DNA of 64,000 nucleotides from Paenibacillus plantarum (GCF_013141695.1 NZ_WHNY01000067.1:459107-523106); one strand, 5' to 3'; shown: positions 35,039-44,270, counted from the first letter of the stretch. Notes: generated by a model not told the origin, from the letters alone. A program made the numbers and translations.

Positions 35039-36910
35039 GTGGGAATGACAAAGAAATCATTTATATCAGTGTTATTGAGTTTGAGCTTAGTGTTTAGTTT
35101 AGTTTCTGTGCTGTTGGTGAACCCCGTGGATGCGAAAACGGTCCGGGTTGCCATTATTTCAGCATTGTCTGGAGACGTCACGATTAAAAAAGGCGGCGGC
35201 TCCAAAACGTATGATGCGTATGAGAGCATGAGCTTAAACCAAGGTGATACCGTTTATACAGGAGATAGCTCCTCGGTAACACTTAACTTAGCAAGTGGAG
35301 ACGCTGATGTTACATTAGGTGACAATGCGGAACTCAACGTATCAGACCTCAACTCTGCGAATGGAAATAAGAAGTCCAAGCTGAAAGTTTGGGCAGGTTC
35401 GATGTGGGTCAAAGTTAAATCATTGGCTGGCGCAGATGATGAATTTGAAGTTGAAACACCAACGGCGGTAATGGGGGTACGCGGAACGCAATTCTATGTT
35501 TCCGTTGATCCTGTTTCTGGAAAAACCAAAATGGCTGTAGGTTCAGGAAGAGTATCCGCTTCGACAGTAACGTCCAATTCGGATGAGACGCAAACCACAA
35601 CAATTACATACGTGAACCCAACACAAGAAATTTCCTTGGATTCAAGAGATGAAACCAATGATCTGGATTTGAAAGTGGAATTTTTCGATTTAGAGGATTT
35701 TATCAAAAATGCTTCGCCAGAAATTATTGCAGAGTTAATCCGCAACAAAGCAGAAATAGATAAAGAAAACGATGAGTTTATTGCGAAAAAGCAAAAGGAA
35801 ATTGCAGATGGAACCTTTACGGGTGATAAAACTTCTTTGAGTATTAAAAACCAGTCTGACCTCGATAAAGTGAAACAAAACTTAGAAAATCTAATCGGGA
35901 ACGTAGCTAAACAAGCTATTGCAGACAAGAAGTTAGATCAAAAAACGGTAGACGCGATTATTGCTGAGGTCAATAAAAAAATCGATTCAACAGATAAGAA
36001 GTTGGATTTATCTAAAGTTAAGCCGCTGGATAAAACGGCAGGTGTGGATCCTGAATTAGAGAAGAAGAAGCAAGAAGAGCTTAAGAAGCTTGAAGAAGCA
36101 AAGTTGAAAGCGAAGTTGGAAAGCGATAAAAAAGCTGAAGAAGCTAAGCAAAAGCTTGCTGCTGCATTGAAAAAACTAGAAGAAGAAAAGAAAAAAATTG
36201 CAGAAGAAAAGTTAGCTGCGGAAGCGAAGGCGAAAGCTGAAGCGGAAGCGAAGTTAAAGGCTACTTTATCAGAGCAAGAGAAGAAGGCGTTCGAAACAGC
36301 AAAAGAGGAAGCGAATAAAGGTACTAGTACGACCCCGCCTGCTTCAACTAACTCAGGATCAGGGTCATCGGAACCATCAGGGCCATCAGATCCTGACCCG
36401 CAGCCAACTCCAGCAGCAATTACCTTGAGTACGGTGGCCTTTAATCCTGAAGGACTACCCGGTACGGAAGGGCCGAATGTAGGTGCAGCTTCGGTTCCAT
36501 CGAATTTTTATTATTTAAACATCGACTTTACTGGATTTAAAGATATTTATGCTGTTGAGGTTCATTTGCTTTACGGTACACAAACTTTAAATCTTCCAGG
36601 TATGCTAATGAATAAAGATATCTTCTTTAAAACAAATGATACGACGAGTGCGGATTATATTAGACAATATAGTTCGGAATCAGGGAAAGAACTGGTATAT
36701 GCTGTAACCAAATTCGGGAACGGTCCTAGTGTTTCTGCAACACAGAAAACAACGCTTGTAAGTATTCCGATGACTAGCCTTTTTGCGGATCAAATCCGTG
36801 TTGGCAAAATAGTGATCGTTAAGAAAAATGGTTCAACAATTGAAAAGTTAAATCTAGATAACCTGACGATTGCGCCTGTGAGCATCGAAGGACCTATCAA
36901 TCCGCAATAG
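35039..36910 (+). CDS. Secreted FecR-domain protein with coiled coil
   Basis: 623 residues. A signal peptide (SFISVLLSLSLVFSLVSVLLVNPVDA) precedes a FecR domain (about residues 40-180: SLNQGDTVYTGDSSSVTLNLASGDADVTLGDNAELNV, EVETPTAVMGVRGTQFYV). Residues 280-430 are a Lys/Glu/Ala-rich coiled coil, then a Gly/Ser/Pro linker (GSGSSEPSGPSDPDPQPTP) and a C-terminal beta-domain resembling cohesin/DUF-like folds (ITLSTVAFNPEGLPG...). FecR usually pairs with a sigma factor; none is here. GTG at 35039 has GGAGG 8 bases upstream. It lies 21 bases after the cyclase gene, so co-transcription is likely. Confidence 0.85.
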   Translation: MGMTKKSFISVLLSLSLVFSLVSVLLVNPVDAKTVRVAIISALSGDVTIKKGGGSKTYDAYESMSLNQGDTVYTGDSSSVTLNLASGDADVTLGDNAELNVSDLNSANGNKKSKLKVWAGSMWVKVKSLAGADDEFEVETPTAVMGVRGTQFYVSVDPVSGKTKMAVGSGRVSASTVTSNSDETQTTTITYVNPTQEISLDSRDETNDLDLKVEFFDLEDFIKNASPEIIAELIRNKAEIDKENDEFIAKKQKEIADGTFTGDKTSLSIKNQSDLDKVKQNLENLIGNVAKQAIADKKLDQKTVDAIIAEVNKKIDSTDKKLDLSKVKPLDKTAGVDPELEKKKQEELKKLEEAKLKAKLESDKKAEEAKQKLAAALKKLEEEKKKIAEEKLAAEAKAKAEAEAKLKATLSEQEKKAFETAKEEANKGTSTTPPASTNSGSGSSEPSGPSDPDPQPTPAAITLSTVAFNPEGLPGTEGPNVGAASVPSNFYYLNIDFTGFKDIYAVEVHLLYGTQTLNLPGMLMNKDIFFKTNDTTSADYIRQYSSESGKELVYAVTKFGNGPSVSATQKTTLVSIPMTSLFADQIRVGKIVIVKKNGSTIEKLNLDNLTIAPVSIEGPINPQ

Positions 36911-36942
36911 TAAAGTTCGCTAGATAAAAAAAGGAGATCCTC

Positions 36943-38565
36943 ATGAAACCATTACAACAGATATTTGTTTCAAGTATAATCGTTGCTACTTTGCTTGGCG
37001 GCTCATCGGCTTGGGCAGCTGGTTTAAGTGCTGATGCGTTGAAATCTAGCAATGGTCAGATTCTATCGGATATATCAACCCTTGCAGGTATCGGAGATTT
37101 TGAAGATCGTGATGGGGATGCGCTGCAAGCGGCATTTCGTGCCCCTAGCAGCGTGCTGCAACTTCCAGATGGCAGCTTCCTCATTGCGGATACACGCAAC
37201 CATGTGATTCGTAAAGTGAAGGATGGCCAAGTCTCCACTTTTGCTGGTCCTGCTCTTGCTGTTACAAAAAATGCACAAGGCTTCCCAACTGGAGGTCTTC
37301 TTGACGGGAAAGCTTCGGAAGCTTTCTTTAATGAGCCGACAGGACTAGCGCTTGATGCTAAAGGCAATGTTTATGTGGCAGATGCCGGCAATCATGCCAT
37401 TCGTAAAATAGACGTTAATGGGATTGTCTCCACAGTTGCGGGGAATGGCGTGCCAGGAAATAAAGACGGTAAGGGTTCGGAAGCTACTTTCAATCACCCG
37501 AGTGATATTGCTATCAGTGCTGACGGTACCGTTTATGTGGCTGACTCACTTAATCATGCTATTCGTAAAATAGCGGCAGATGGTCGCGTTTCAACGCTCT
37601 CAGCGCCTGTTACACGTGTTATTCAGGTTCGTCCAGGCGAAGCTTCCTTCGCTGGCGAATATCATGACGGTAGCCTTTCTACGGCGACATTTAATGAGCC
37701 TTCTGGACTTGCATTGGATAGCAAAGGGAATCTTTACGTTAGTGATACAGGGAACCAACGTATCCGTTATATTGATTTTGCATCAGGAAGTGTATCGACA
37801 ATAGCTGGGTTTACGCCAACTGTTGGTGGTTCGGCGATCTATGGGAAGAATGAGTTATATGCAGTAGGTGATTATGCAGATGGAGAAGCTTTGAAAGCGA
37901 AGTTTGACTTCCCGAAGGGTCTAACTGTGACCTCTGAGGGTGGGCTTCTCATCGCAGATAGCTTGAATCATTCAGTTCGATATTTGTTGAATGGCCAAGT
38001 TACTACGGTAACAGGTACGCCACAAACGGGAGAAGCGGATGGCGTTGAGCAATCTGCAGCGTTCTATAATCCTTCCGATGTACTTGCAACAACACAAGGT
38101 AATGTGATTGTAGCGGATGCATCAAATAACAAAATTCGTAAAATTACACCTTATCAATTGCCAGAAGCTGTTTCGAATGATGGACATGTAAAGGTAGTTA
38201 GCGGTAACAAACTCATTTCCTTTGATGCGCAACCTGAAATTCAAGATGGGCGCACCATGGTGCCAGTTCGTGCGATTAGTGAAACGTTTGGGTATAAGGT
38301 GACTTATGCTGAACGGGCTGGAAAATCAATTGTACAGCTCTCCAAAGGAGATTTGACCGTAGAGTTAACCATTGGTGAAACGGGGATTACTCGTAAGCAA
38401 ACAGGTTTGCCAGATTTGAAGGTAGATACAGATGTTGCGCCTTATGTGAAGCAAGATCGTACGTATGTGCCAATTCGCTTCTTCGCTGAACAGATTGGAT
38501 TGGACGTGCAGTGGCAAGCGGCGGTACAAACAGCCATTTTACGTGTGAAAACATTTGTGAAATAG
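36943..38565 (+). CDS. Secreted NHL-repeat protein with copper-amine-oxidase-like domain
   Basis: 540 residues. Signal peptide (ends SSAWAAG near residue 26). Six NHL-type units run from about 45 to 405, each with ADxxNHxIRKI-type endings (IADTRNHVIRKVKDG, VADAGNHAIRKIDVNG, VADSLNHAIRKIAADG, VSDTGNQRIRYID, IADSLNHSVRYLL, VADASNNKIRKIT), giving a beta-propeller. The last 120 residues form a copper amine oxidase N-terminal-like module (DAQPEIQDGRTMVPVRAISETFGYKVTY), common in Paenibacillus surface proteins. ATG follows AAAAGGAGATCCTC. It probably binds a surface ligand; no catalytic motif seen. Confidence 0.9.
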   Translation: MKPLQQIFVSSIIVATLLGGSSAWAAGLSADALKSSNGQILSDISTLAGIGDFEDRDGDALQAAFRAPSSVLQLPDGSFLIADTRNHVIRKVKDGQVSTFAGPALAVTKNAQGFPTGGLLDGKASEAFFNEPTGLALDAKGNVYVADAGNHAIRKIDVNGIVSTVAGNGVPGNKDGKGSEATFNHPSDIAISADGTVYVADSLNHAIRKIAADGRVSTLSAPVTRVIQVRPGEASFAGEYHDGSLSTATFNEPSGLALDSKGNLYVSDTGNQRIRYIDFASGSVSTIAGFTPTVGGSAIYGKNELYAVGDYADGEALKAKFDFPKGLTVTSEGGLLIADSLNHSVRYLLNGQVTTVTGTPQTGEADGVEQSAAFYNPSDVLATTQGNVIVADASNNKIRKITPYQLPEAVSNDGHVKVVSGNKLISFDAQPEIQDGRTMVPVRAISETFGYKVTYAERAGKSIVQLSKGDLTVELTIGETGITRKQTGLPDLKVDTDVAPYVKQDRTYVPIRFFAEQIGLDVQWQAAVQTAILRVKTFVK

Positions 38566-38577
38566 ATTTGTAGTTTG

Positions 38578-38623
38578 AAAAGGTTTGGAATGGGAGATCC
38601 CCTGACCAAGCCTTTTTCTTTTT
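38578..38623 (+). terminator. Terminator of the CHASE2-FecR-NHL operon
   Basis: AAAGGTTTGG/CCAAGCCTTT stem, GATC-containing loop and T-rich tail. Confidence 0.8.
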
Positions 38624-38695
38624 GGACTTCAGCTTTGTGCCTCGATTGCCGATAAAAACGGAGAATAGTGGAAAGTGGACTGGAGGCATGAACGC

Positions 38696-40237
38696 TTGAA
38701 GCCGAATAATCGAAACGATCAATTGACGAAATTCTTCCAACATAATCCGATCGAGGATCCTCAGTATCTCAAGAAATATGTCAAAGAGCATCCGGACCAT
38801 AAAATGGCGTGGTATTTACTAGGCAGAGAGTATACGGCTCAGGGGAAAGCAGGTAAAGCAGCGTACTGTTTTGCACAGGCAGGAGAAATATATGAAGCTT
38901 TTGAGCAACAAAAGATCGTGTTGGACGAGCCATTGCCTCCCAACTTGACGGTTCCGCGGCAAATCAAAGAAGGAGTTGCAGCTGGAGATCGTCAAGCCCG
39001 ATCACGCGGTAAACGGAAATGGTTGCCCTATCTTGTGATGTTAATTTTACTAGCGCTACCTGCAGGGATGGATCTAGCTCAATCGGATGGGTTGGAGAGT
39101 ATAGTTGATGCAACAGAGCAGTCTGAGGTGTTGGGCGCGGTTGCAGCGCAAACTGACATTCAGGTGGATAATCCCAGATTAAAGCTGTATTTCTCTGATG
39201 GGGATTGGGGCAAGAAGCTGCAACAAATCTTACAACCACCAGTCAGAGGGACGGGAGAATCTGTCATCATGGATGCGCCTCCAAGTCAAGATGGCAAATG
39301 GAAAGAATGGCATCGATCGGTTAGTCCCTTGCTTAGCGTTGAACATGCGGGGACGAGTGGAAATCAAGCGGTGTTAAAGTATTATCAGGCACAAATTTGC
39401 TCTTGTCAGGTGGTAGACAGCTCGAAGTTAGTGCCCGTCATTCAAGCTTGGATGCATGATCGTGAAGAAGCGATTATTTTGCAAAGTGCAATTCAGGCCT
39501 ATCAAAAAAAGACAGGTGTTTTACCGGATAAGCCACAACAGTTAACGAAGCCGTATCCAGATAATCTATTGCCAGGACTTACACCGCAAATGAAGGAGTC
39601 TTTTCCTATTGCCCTACAGAAGGTCGCTGAACTTACGAGTGGGAAAGCAGCTCAGGCGCCTAATCTAACAGCGGGGACTGCTACTGGAGGGCAATCTCCG
39701 CAATCGAATGAAGAGAAGGCATTGGCGGCGAGTAGTTCACAGCCTGTGGCCTCGCCAGAACCGTTTACAGAGCCTCTTAGGATTATCATTGATACCGAAC
39801 AGCATCAACTGGCAGTTGTGAGTGGAGATTTCATCCTGAGGCGTTATCCTGTAGGTCTTGGTGGAGATAAGACGCCGCAAGGTGAGTTTATGATCAGTGA
39901 AAAAGTACGTAACCCGAATGGCAGATCGAATGGTGAGTTCGGTAGCCGGGGCATGACGTTGTCTAATACGCTTTATGCGATTCATGGGACGAATAAACCA
40001 GCGAGTATAGGCAAGGATGAGTCTCATGGTTGTATTCGAATGCTGCAGCAGGATGTGGAAGAATTATATAACATGGTTCCAGGGCAAACGAAAGTGACGA
40101 TTGGGAAGGGCGTGTTACCTATTTCTGAAGCGGGTGAAGGAATAGGCGCAGGTGGAGGAATACCTCAGCAAGCGATTAGTTTACCATTGGAGACGAAAGA
40201 TAATAATCCAAATAAGGTCTATAAATGGCTGGATTGA
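38696..40237 (+). CDS. L,D-transpeptidase (YkuD domain) with TPR and membrane helix
   Basis: 513 residues. The N-terminus (1-95) is cytosolic and TPR-like (DPQYLKKYVKEHPDHKMAWYLLGREYTAQGKAGKAAYCFAQAGEIYEAF). One membrane helix follows (WLPYLVMLILLALPAGM). The C-terminal catalytic domain (about 360-480) has the YkuD signature HGTN..ASIGKDESHGCIRM, with catalytic Cys in SHGCIRM. It cross-links or anchors peptidoglycan by L,D-transpeptidation. TTG at 38696 lies 9 bases after GGAGG. A long Pro/Ala/Gln linker separates membrane helix and catalytic domain. A terminator follows. Confidence 0.88.
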   Translation: MKPNNRNDQLTKFFQHNPIEDPQYLKKYVKEHPDHKMAWYLLGREYTAQGKAGKAAYCFAQAGEIYEAFEQQKIVLDEPLPPNLTVPRQIKEGVAAGDRQARSRGKRKWLPYLVMLILLALPAGMDLAQSDGLESIVDATEQSEVLGAVAAQTDIQVDNPRLKLYFSDGDWGKKLQQILQPPVRGTGESVIMDAPPSQDGKWKEWHRSVSPLLSVEHAGTSGNQAVLKYYQAQICSCQVVDSSKLVPVIQAWMHDREEAIILQSAIQAYQKKTGVLPDKPQQLTKPYPDNLLPGLTPQMKESFPIALQKVAELTSGKAAQAPNLTAGTATGGQSPQSNEEKALAASSSQPVASPEPFTEPLRIIIDTEQHQLAVVSGDFILRRYPVGLGGDKTPQGEFMISEKVRNPNGRSNGEFGSRGMTLSNTLYAIHGTNKPASIGKDESHGCIRMLQQDVEELYNMVPGQTKVTIGKGVLPISEAGEGIGAGGGIPQQAISLPLETKDNNPNKVYKWLD

Positions 40238-40281
40238 AAAAAAGGAGGTGCAAGTTTTTGAAACTTGCACCTCCTTTTTCG
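40238..40281 (+). terminator. Terminator of the L,D-transpeptidase gene
   Basis: Perfect stem AAAAAGGAGGTGCAAGTTT with 3-base loop and T-run. Confidence 0.94.
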
Positions 40282-40329
40282 GGTTAACACGCAATAAATT
40301 TTTAGTATGTAATTGCTGCAAGTTTCTTC

Positions 40330-40358
40330 TTGACAATCATTCGGAAAGCGATTACAAT
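40330..40358 (+). promoter_or_regulatory. Sigma-A promoter overlapped by a cre-like site
   Basis: TTGACA (40330-40335) and TACAAT (40353-40358) are 17 bases apart. GGAAAGCGATTACA (40343-40356) lies inside, one base off the CcpA consensus TGAAAGCGNTTNCA. Its transcript would read through the antisense of the small gene at 40393-40527 toward the sugar ABC operon. Confidence 0.6.
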
Positions 40359-40392
40359 TCAAATTGTGAAGTTTTCAATCACTTTAACGAAT

Positions 40393-40527
40393 TCATTTGT
40401 TCAAAATGAGCAGTAAAGTCATTAGTACTATGACAACTAAGAAAATCGATCCTGTCCAGTAAATCGCTTTCATATTAACTTCGTTTTTCTGTCTCCGCGA
40501 AGCGGTTACTGGTTTGCGTTTGGCCAT
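40393..40527 (-). CDS. Small single-span membrane protein
   Basis: 44 residues: a basic N-terminus (MAKRKPVTASRRQKNEVNMK) and one membrane helix (AIYWTGSIFLVVIVLMTLLLILN) ending at the C-terminus. ATG at 40525-40527 follows AAAAGGTGATTC, a fair site. Positive-inside rule predicts the N-terminus in the cytosol. Family not recognised. The region between it and the ABC operon (40528-40902) contains the promoter and attenuator listed separately and no other gene. Confidence 0.65.
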   Translation of the reverse strand: MAKRKPVTASRRQKNEVNMKAIYWTGSIFLVVIVLMTLLLILNK

Positions 40528-40632
40528 AAGAATCACCTTTTCCATTAGGATTAAACGAGATGATTCTATCATATCATAAGTAAGCGCATTCAACGAATAA
40601 GAAAAAATGAGCAATTTTATAAAAAAAGAGTA

Positions 40633-40661
40633 TTGACGTTCATGTCATTATATTGTAAGAT
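40633..40661 (+). promoter_or_regulatory. Proximal promoter of the amino-sugar ABC operon
   Basis: TTGACG (40633-40638) and TAAGAT (40656-40661), spacer 17. Confidence 0.75.
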
Positions 40662-40720
40662 TTAATCACACGGAACACCTAAAACAATTGAATATGTCAG
40701 TTTTAATAACATGTTACCGC

Positions 40721-40780
40721 AAGGGCATTAGTTATTAGAAGAAATGCAAGTCTTCTTCTATAACTATGCCCTTTTTATTT
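40721..40780 (+). terminator. Leader terminator (possible attenuator) upstream of the ABC operon
   Basis: A long stem (AAGGGCATTAGTTATTAGAA with its complement, two one-base bulges) of about 21 pairs ends in CTTTTTATTTT. It lies only 60 bases after the proximal promoter and 120 bases before the binding-protein gene. No gene lies between, so it is either an attenuator or the end of a short leader RNA. A tiny ORF ATG-TTA-CCG-CAA-GGG-CAT-TAG overlaps its 5' arm. Confidence 0.8.
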
Positions 40781-40902
40781 TGCCAATTTTGAATCATGAA
40801 AGGGGTTGATCGTGCAAACTAAGACGAAGTTTAACTATCGGGTACACGCTTCACTTCACCAATAAATTATTAGATGAATTAAAAAAGGGAGAAGATGATC
40901 AC

Positions 40903-42258
40903 ATGAATATGAAAAAATGGTCAACAATTGGTTTGGCAACGTCAATGGCACTCGTAGCTGCAGGTTGCGGTAAATCCACACCGGTAGAAACAACAAAACC
41001 AGCAGCATCTGTAGCTCCAACAGCGGCAGCATCCGCAGCTCCTACTGCAGCAGCTTCAACTAAACTTACTGGTGATTTTGAAATCCAATACTTTGTTGGC
41101 GGATACGGCGACAAATGGTGGAAAAAAGTTATCGCTGATTTCCAAGCGAAAAACCCTGATTTGAAAATTAAAGAAAGTGCGGGACCAAAAATCAACGAGC
41201 AAATGAAACCCCGTTGGATCGCTGGTAACCCACCTGATTTCGTATACATCGATGGACCTGAGTTGTTCGACCGCCAAATGGTTACAGACGGACAACTGGA
41301 AGATTTGACGGACTGGATCAAAGACGCTAAAAACGTGGATGGCGAGAAAATCATTGATTTGCTTGCACAAAAGCCACAACAATTTGACGGTAAAACGTAC
41401 AACATTCCTTTCGTAATGAGCTCATGGGGTATTTTCTATGATAAAGCTCTTTTTAAAGACAAAGGTTGGGCTGAGCCAAAAGATTTCGAAGAGTTCTTGG
41501 CTGTAAGTGAGAAAATTAAAGGTGCTGGCATTAATCCATTCATCCACACTGGTAAATATCCGTACTACATCAACGGTGGCGTATTGCTTCCAGCGATCGT
41601 ATCTGCGAACAACAATGACTACAAATTGCTGCAAGATATGTCCACAAACAATCTTGAGGCTTGGAAAAACCCTGCAATCATCAAAGGTCTAAACAAAATC
41701 GTTCAAATGCGTGATAAAGGCTACATCGACAAAGCATCCGTACAAATCAACCACACGGATTCCCAATCCTTGTTCCTACAACATAAAGACGCATTCATCC
41801 CGAACGGTCTATGGTTACCAAACGAAATGGCGAAAGACGTTCCAGGCGGCTTTGACTTCGGATTCATTCCATCCATTACCCAAGATAAAGGTGGAAAAGT
41901 TGTAGCTAACACGTCCACAGCTACTTTCGGTATCGCGAAAAAAGCGAAAAACAAAGATGCTGCAAAAGCATTTATGCAATTCGTATTCTCCAAAACACAA
42001 GCTTCCCAATGGGCTGAGCTAAGTGGTGCTCCTTCCAACGTTAAAGGTGACATTTCTTCTTCCAAAGCGCCTAACTTCGTTAAGGATGCTGCGAAATTCT
42101 TGTCATCCCCTGATACTGTAGTTGTACCTACCGTTTCCTTTGCTGCTGACGTTGACAAAGCTATGCAAGATGCAACAGTTGCTTTGACAATCGGAACAAT
42201 TACACCTGAACAATGGGTAACTCGTGTATCTGATGTTGTTGCAAAACAAAAGAAATAG
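40903..42258 (+). CDS. Sugar ABC transporter substrate-binding lipoprotein (NgcE-like)
   Basis: 451 residues. Signal peptide with lipobox ALVAAGC (Cys23), then a low-complexity Ala/Pro/Thr linker, then a type 1 family extracellular solute-binding fold. The N-terminal lobe starts FEIQYFVGGYGDKWWKKVIADFQAKNPDLKI, like the GGYGD stretch of NgcE (GlcNAc/chitobiose binding), and later has GTYW-like aromatic residues (TWD..WAEPKDFEEF). Assignment to amino sugars rests on this and on the next genes. ATG follows GGGAGAAGATGATC. No ABC ATPase is encoded in this operon. Confidence 0.83.
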   Translation: MNMKKWSTIGLATSMALVAAGCGKSTPVETTKPAASVAPTAAASAAPTAAASTKLTGDFEIQYFVGGYGDKWWKKVIADFQAKNPDLKIKESAGPKINEQMKPRWIAGNPPDFVYIDGPELFDRQMVTDGQLEDLTDWIKDAKNVDGEKIIDLLAQKPQQFDGKTYNIPFVMSSWGIFYDKALFKDKGWAEPKDFEEFLAVSEKIKGAGINPFIHTGKYPYYINGGVLLPAIVSANNNDYKLLQDMSTNNLEAWKNPAIIKGLNKIVQMRDKGYIDKASVQINHTDSQSLFLQHKDAFIPNGLWLPNEMAKDVPGGFDFGFIPSITQDKGGKVVANTSTATFGIAKKAKNKDAAKAFMQFVFSKTQASQWAELSGAPSNVKGDISSSKAPNFVKDAAKFLSSPDTVVVPTVSFAADVDKAMQDATVALTIGTITPEQWVTRVSDVVAKQKK

Positions 42259-42346
42259 GAACTGAATGAAGCAGTGCGGGGAACAACAAAGGCATACCTG
42301 CCTAAGGCGTTCTCCGCCATTTTAATGATAGGACGGTGACGATAGA

Positions 42347-43252
42347 ATGAAGACCAACGCGAAAAAGCTGAAACGGAATTTATTCATCGCTTCATTCATC
42401 ATTCCGACTTTTCTATTCTTCTGCGTATTTACGATATATCCCGTTATACAGGCGTTACAGAAGTCTTTCTATGATTGGTCAGGAATGTCAGAAAATAGCG
42501 AGTTTATTGGTTTTGATAACTTCGTTGAGCTTTTCAAAGATCCGATTGTACTTAGAGCCATTGGAAATGACTATTTCCTAGTTGTGGGTAAAGTAATTGG
42601 AATTATGATTCTGGCGACTTTCTTCGCCGTAGCGTTAACAAGATTTAACTTGAAGGGTTCTGGTTTCTTCCGAGCCATCTTCTTTATCCCGAATGTTATT
42701 TCAGTCGTTGTTATCGGCGTACTTTGGAATTTCATTTACAATCCGCAAATCGGTTTCTTGAATGCTTTCTTATCTCTCTTCACCGAGAAAAAAGTTGATA
42801 TTACTTGGCTAGGATTTCCTCAGCACACGATCTGGATGCTCTTACCGCCTACAATTTGGGCTGGTATCGGTTTCTACATGATCCTGATGATTGCTGCAAT
42901 CGTGAATATTCCTGCTTCCTATTATGAGGCAGCTAATATAGACGGAGCTGGTCAAGGGGCGCAATTCCGCCATATCACCATGCCGCTCATCTGGGAGCAG
43001 ATTAAGGTTTCCATCGTTAACATCGTTATTACTACACTCAACGGCTCCTTCGTAATTGTTCAGCTAATGACCAATGGCGGACAGCCCGATAATACGACGC
43101 AAGTTATGGGTTCTTATCTGTATCGGATGGCTTTTCAACAGTATCATTTCGGTTATGGAGCAGCCATTGGTGTCTTGATTCTGATCGTGTCACTTATCAC
43201 AACACTGATCTTGCAACGTATCATGCGCCAAGAAACGATCGAAATGCACTAA
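42347..43252 (+). CDS. Sugar ABC transporter permease, MalF/NgcF type
   Basis: 301 residues with six membrane helices. The EAA loop PASYYEAANIDGAGQGAQFRHITMPLIWEQ near residue 195 is the site where the ATPase docks. The family forms one half of the sugar import channel. It lies 88 bases after the binding protein gene. The ATG has GGACGGTGACGAT upstream. Confidence 0.92.
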   Translation: MKTNAKKLKRNLFIASFIIPTFLFFCVFTIYPVIQALQKSFYDWSGMSENSEFIGFDNFVELFKDPIVLRAIGNDYFLVVGKVIGIMILATFFAVALTRFNLKGSGFFRAIFFIPNVISVVVIGVLWNFIYNPQIGFLNAFLSLFTEKKVDITWLGFPQHTIWMLLPPTIWAGIGFYMILMIAAIVNIPASYYEAANIDGAGQGAQFRHITMPLIWEQIKVSIVNIVITTLNGSFVIVQLMTNGGQPDNTTQVMGSYLYRMAFQQYHFGYGAAIGVLILIVSLITTLILQRIMRQETIEMH

Positions 43253-43293
43253 AGTCATCATAGACAAAGATACTGAGGGAGGGAAACCATCGT

Positions 43294-44133
43294 ATGGCTA
43301 TCAAAAATCCATTAGCGAAAATGTTAGTCTGGATCATTCTGATCATATGGAGTGTAGCCGTGCTCTATCCACTTGTGTGGACATTGCTCGATGCGCTCAA
43401 AAATAATGAACAATTTTTCTTAAATGCACCATGGGCATTGCCTAAATTCCCATTACTCTGGTCCAACTTCTCGTATGTATGGAGTAAATACAATTTCAGT
43501 ACATACTTCCTGAACTCCATTGTGGTGACGGTAGGAAGTACGCTACTGGGGATGATCCTTGCAGCGATGACGGCTTATATTTTGGCGAGATACGATTTTA
43601 AAGGGAACAAATTTCTTCTTACGATCTATATCTCTTCCATGATGATTCCGTTCGCACTTGCTTTGATCCCCTTGTTCTTCTTGTTGAATGATTTGCACCT
43701 TATTAATACGTGGCTGGGGCTAATCCTCGTCTACGCGGCACTGAACTTGCCTTTCGGGATCTTCTTGCTTGTTGGGTTCTACAAATCGCTGCCCAAAGAA
43801 ATTGAAGAAGCAGCGATTATTGATGGAACATCACACTATGGCACGTTCTTCCGGGTTATGTTACCATTGTCACAGCCAGGTCTGATTACGGTGATGATTA
43901 CGAACATGTTGAATAACTGGAATGAATACTTCCTAGGGGTTGTTCTTACGAACGAGCCTACGAAGTACACGCTTCCAATTGGTTTGGCTGTTATGCAAGC
44001 TGAGATGCAATATCGTGTAGAATGGGGTCCATTATTCGCCGGATTGCTGATCACAACATTACCGACTTTGATCGTATATATGATATATCAACGCCAGATT
44101 GCAAGTGGGATTACGGCAGGAGCTGTGAAATAA
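43294..44133 (+). CDS. Sugar ABC transporter permease, MalG/NgcG type
   Basis: 279 residues, six membrane helices. EAA loop PKEIEEAAIIDGTSHYGTFFRVMLPLSQPGL near residue 175. Together with the previous permease it forms the channel. ATG follows GAGGGAGGGAAACC. The ATPase must come from another locus, as with MsiK- or MsmX-served transporters. Confidence 0.92.
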   Translation: MAIKNPLAKMLVWIILIIWSVAVLYPLVWTLLDALKNNEQFFLNAPWALPKFPLLWSNFSYVWSKYNFSTYFLNSIVVTVGSTLLGMILAAMTAYILARYDFKGNKFLLTIYISSMMIPFALALIPLFFLLNDLHLINTWLGLILVYAALNLPFGIFLLVGFYKSLPKEIEEAAIIDGTSHYGTFFRVMLPLSQPGLITVMITNMLNNWNEYFLGVVLTNEPTKYTLPIGLAVMQAEMQYRVEWGPLFAGLLITTLPTLIVYMIYQRQIASGITAGAVK

Positions 44134-44154
44134 CTGTATATGGCAATGCATAGA

Positions 44155-44204
44155 AAAAACACCTTAACCTAGAGGAATTTATCCTTTCAGGGGGGTGTTC
44201 TTTC
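44155..44204 (+). terminator. Terminator of the ABC operon
   Basis: AACACC...GGTGTT stem with an inner AGGA/TCCT stem and TTCTTTC tail; the -35 element of the next gene overlaps its 3' arm. Confidence 0.75.
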
Positions 44205-44213
44205 TACTATAAT
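44185..44213 (+). promoter_or_regulatory. Promoter of the PTS gene
   Basis: TTTCAG and TATAAT (44208-44213) with a 17-base spacer, overlapping the terminator of the ABC operon. No RAT-like hairpin with a terminator is seen between it and the start codon. Confidence 0.55.
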
Positions 44214-44270
44214 GGGGATAGGTAAAAGCAAACAAGAAACGGCCAAACTTGTGGGCTATAGGTGAATCTG

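Noticed and set aside
41721-42320. 199-codon minus-strand frame opposite the binding-protein gene
   Set aside because: It lies entirely within a well-supported lipoprotein gene and has no family resemblance or ribosome binding site.
44213-44270. RAT antiterminator site upstream of nagP
   Set aside because: Too short after the promoter, with no terminator overlapping; only an ordinary leader is seen.
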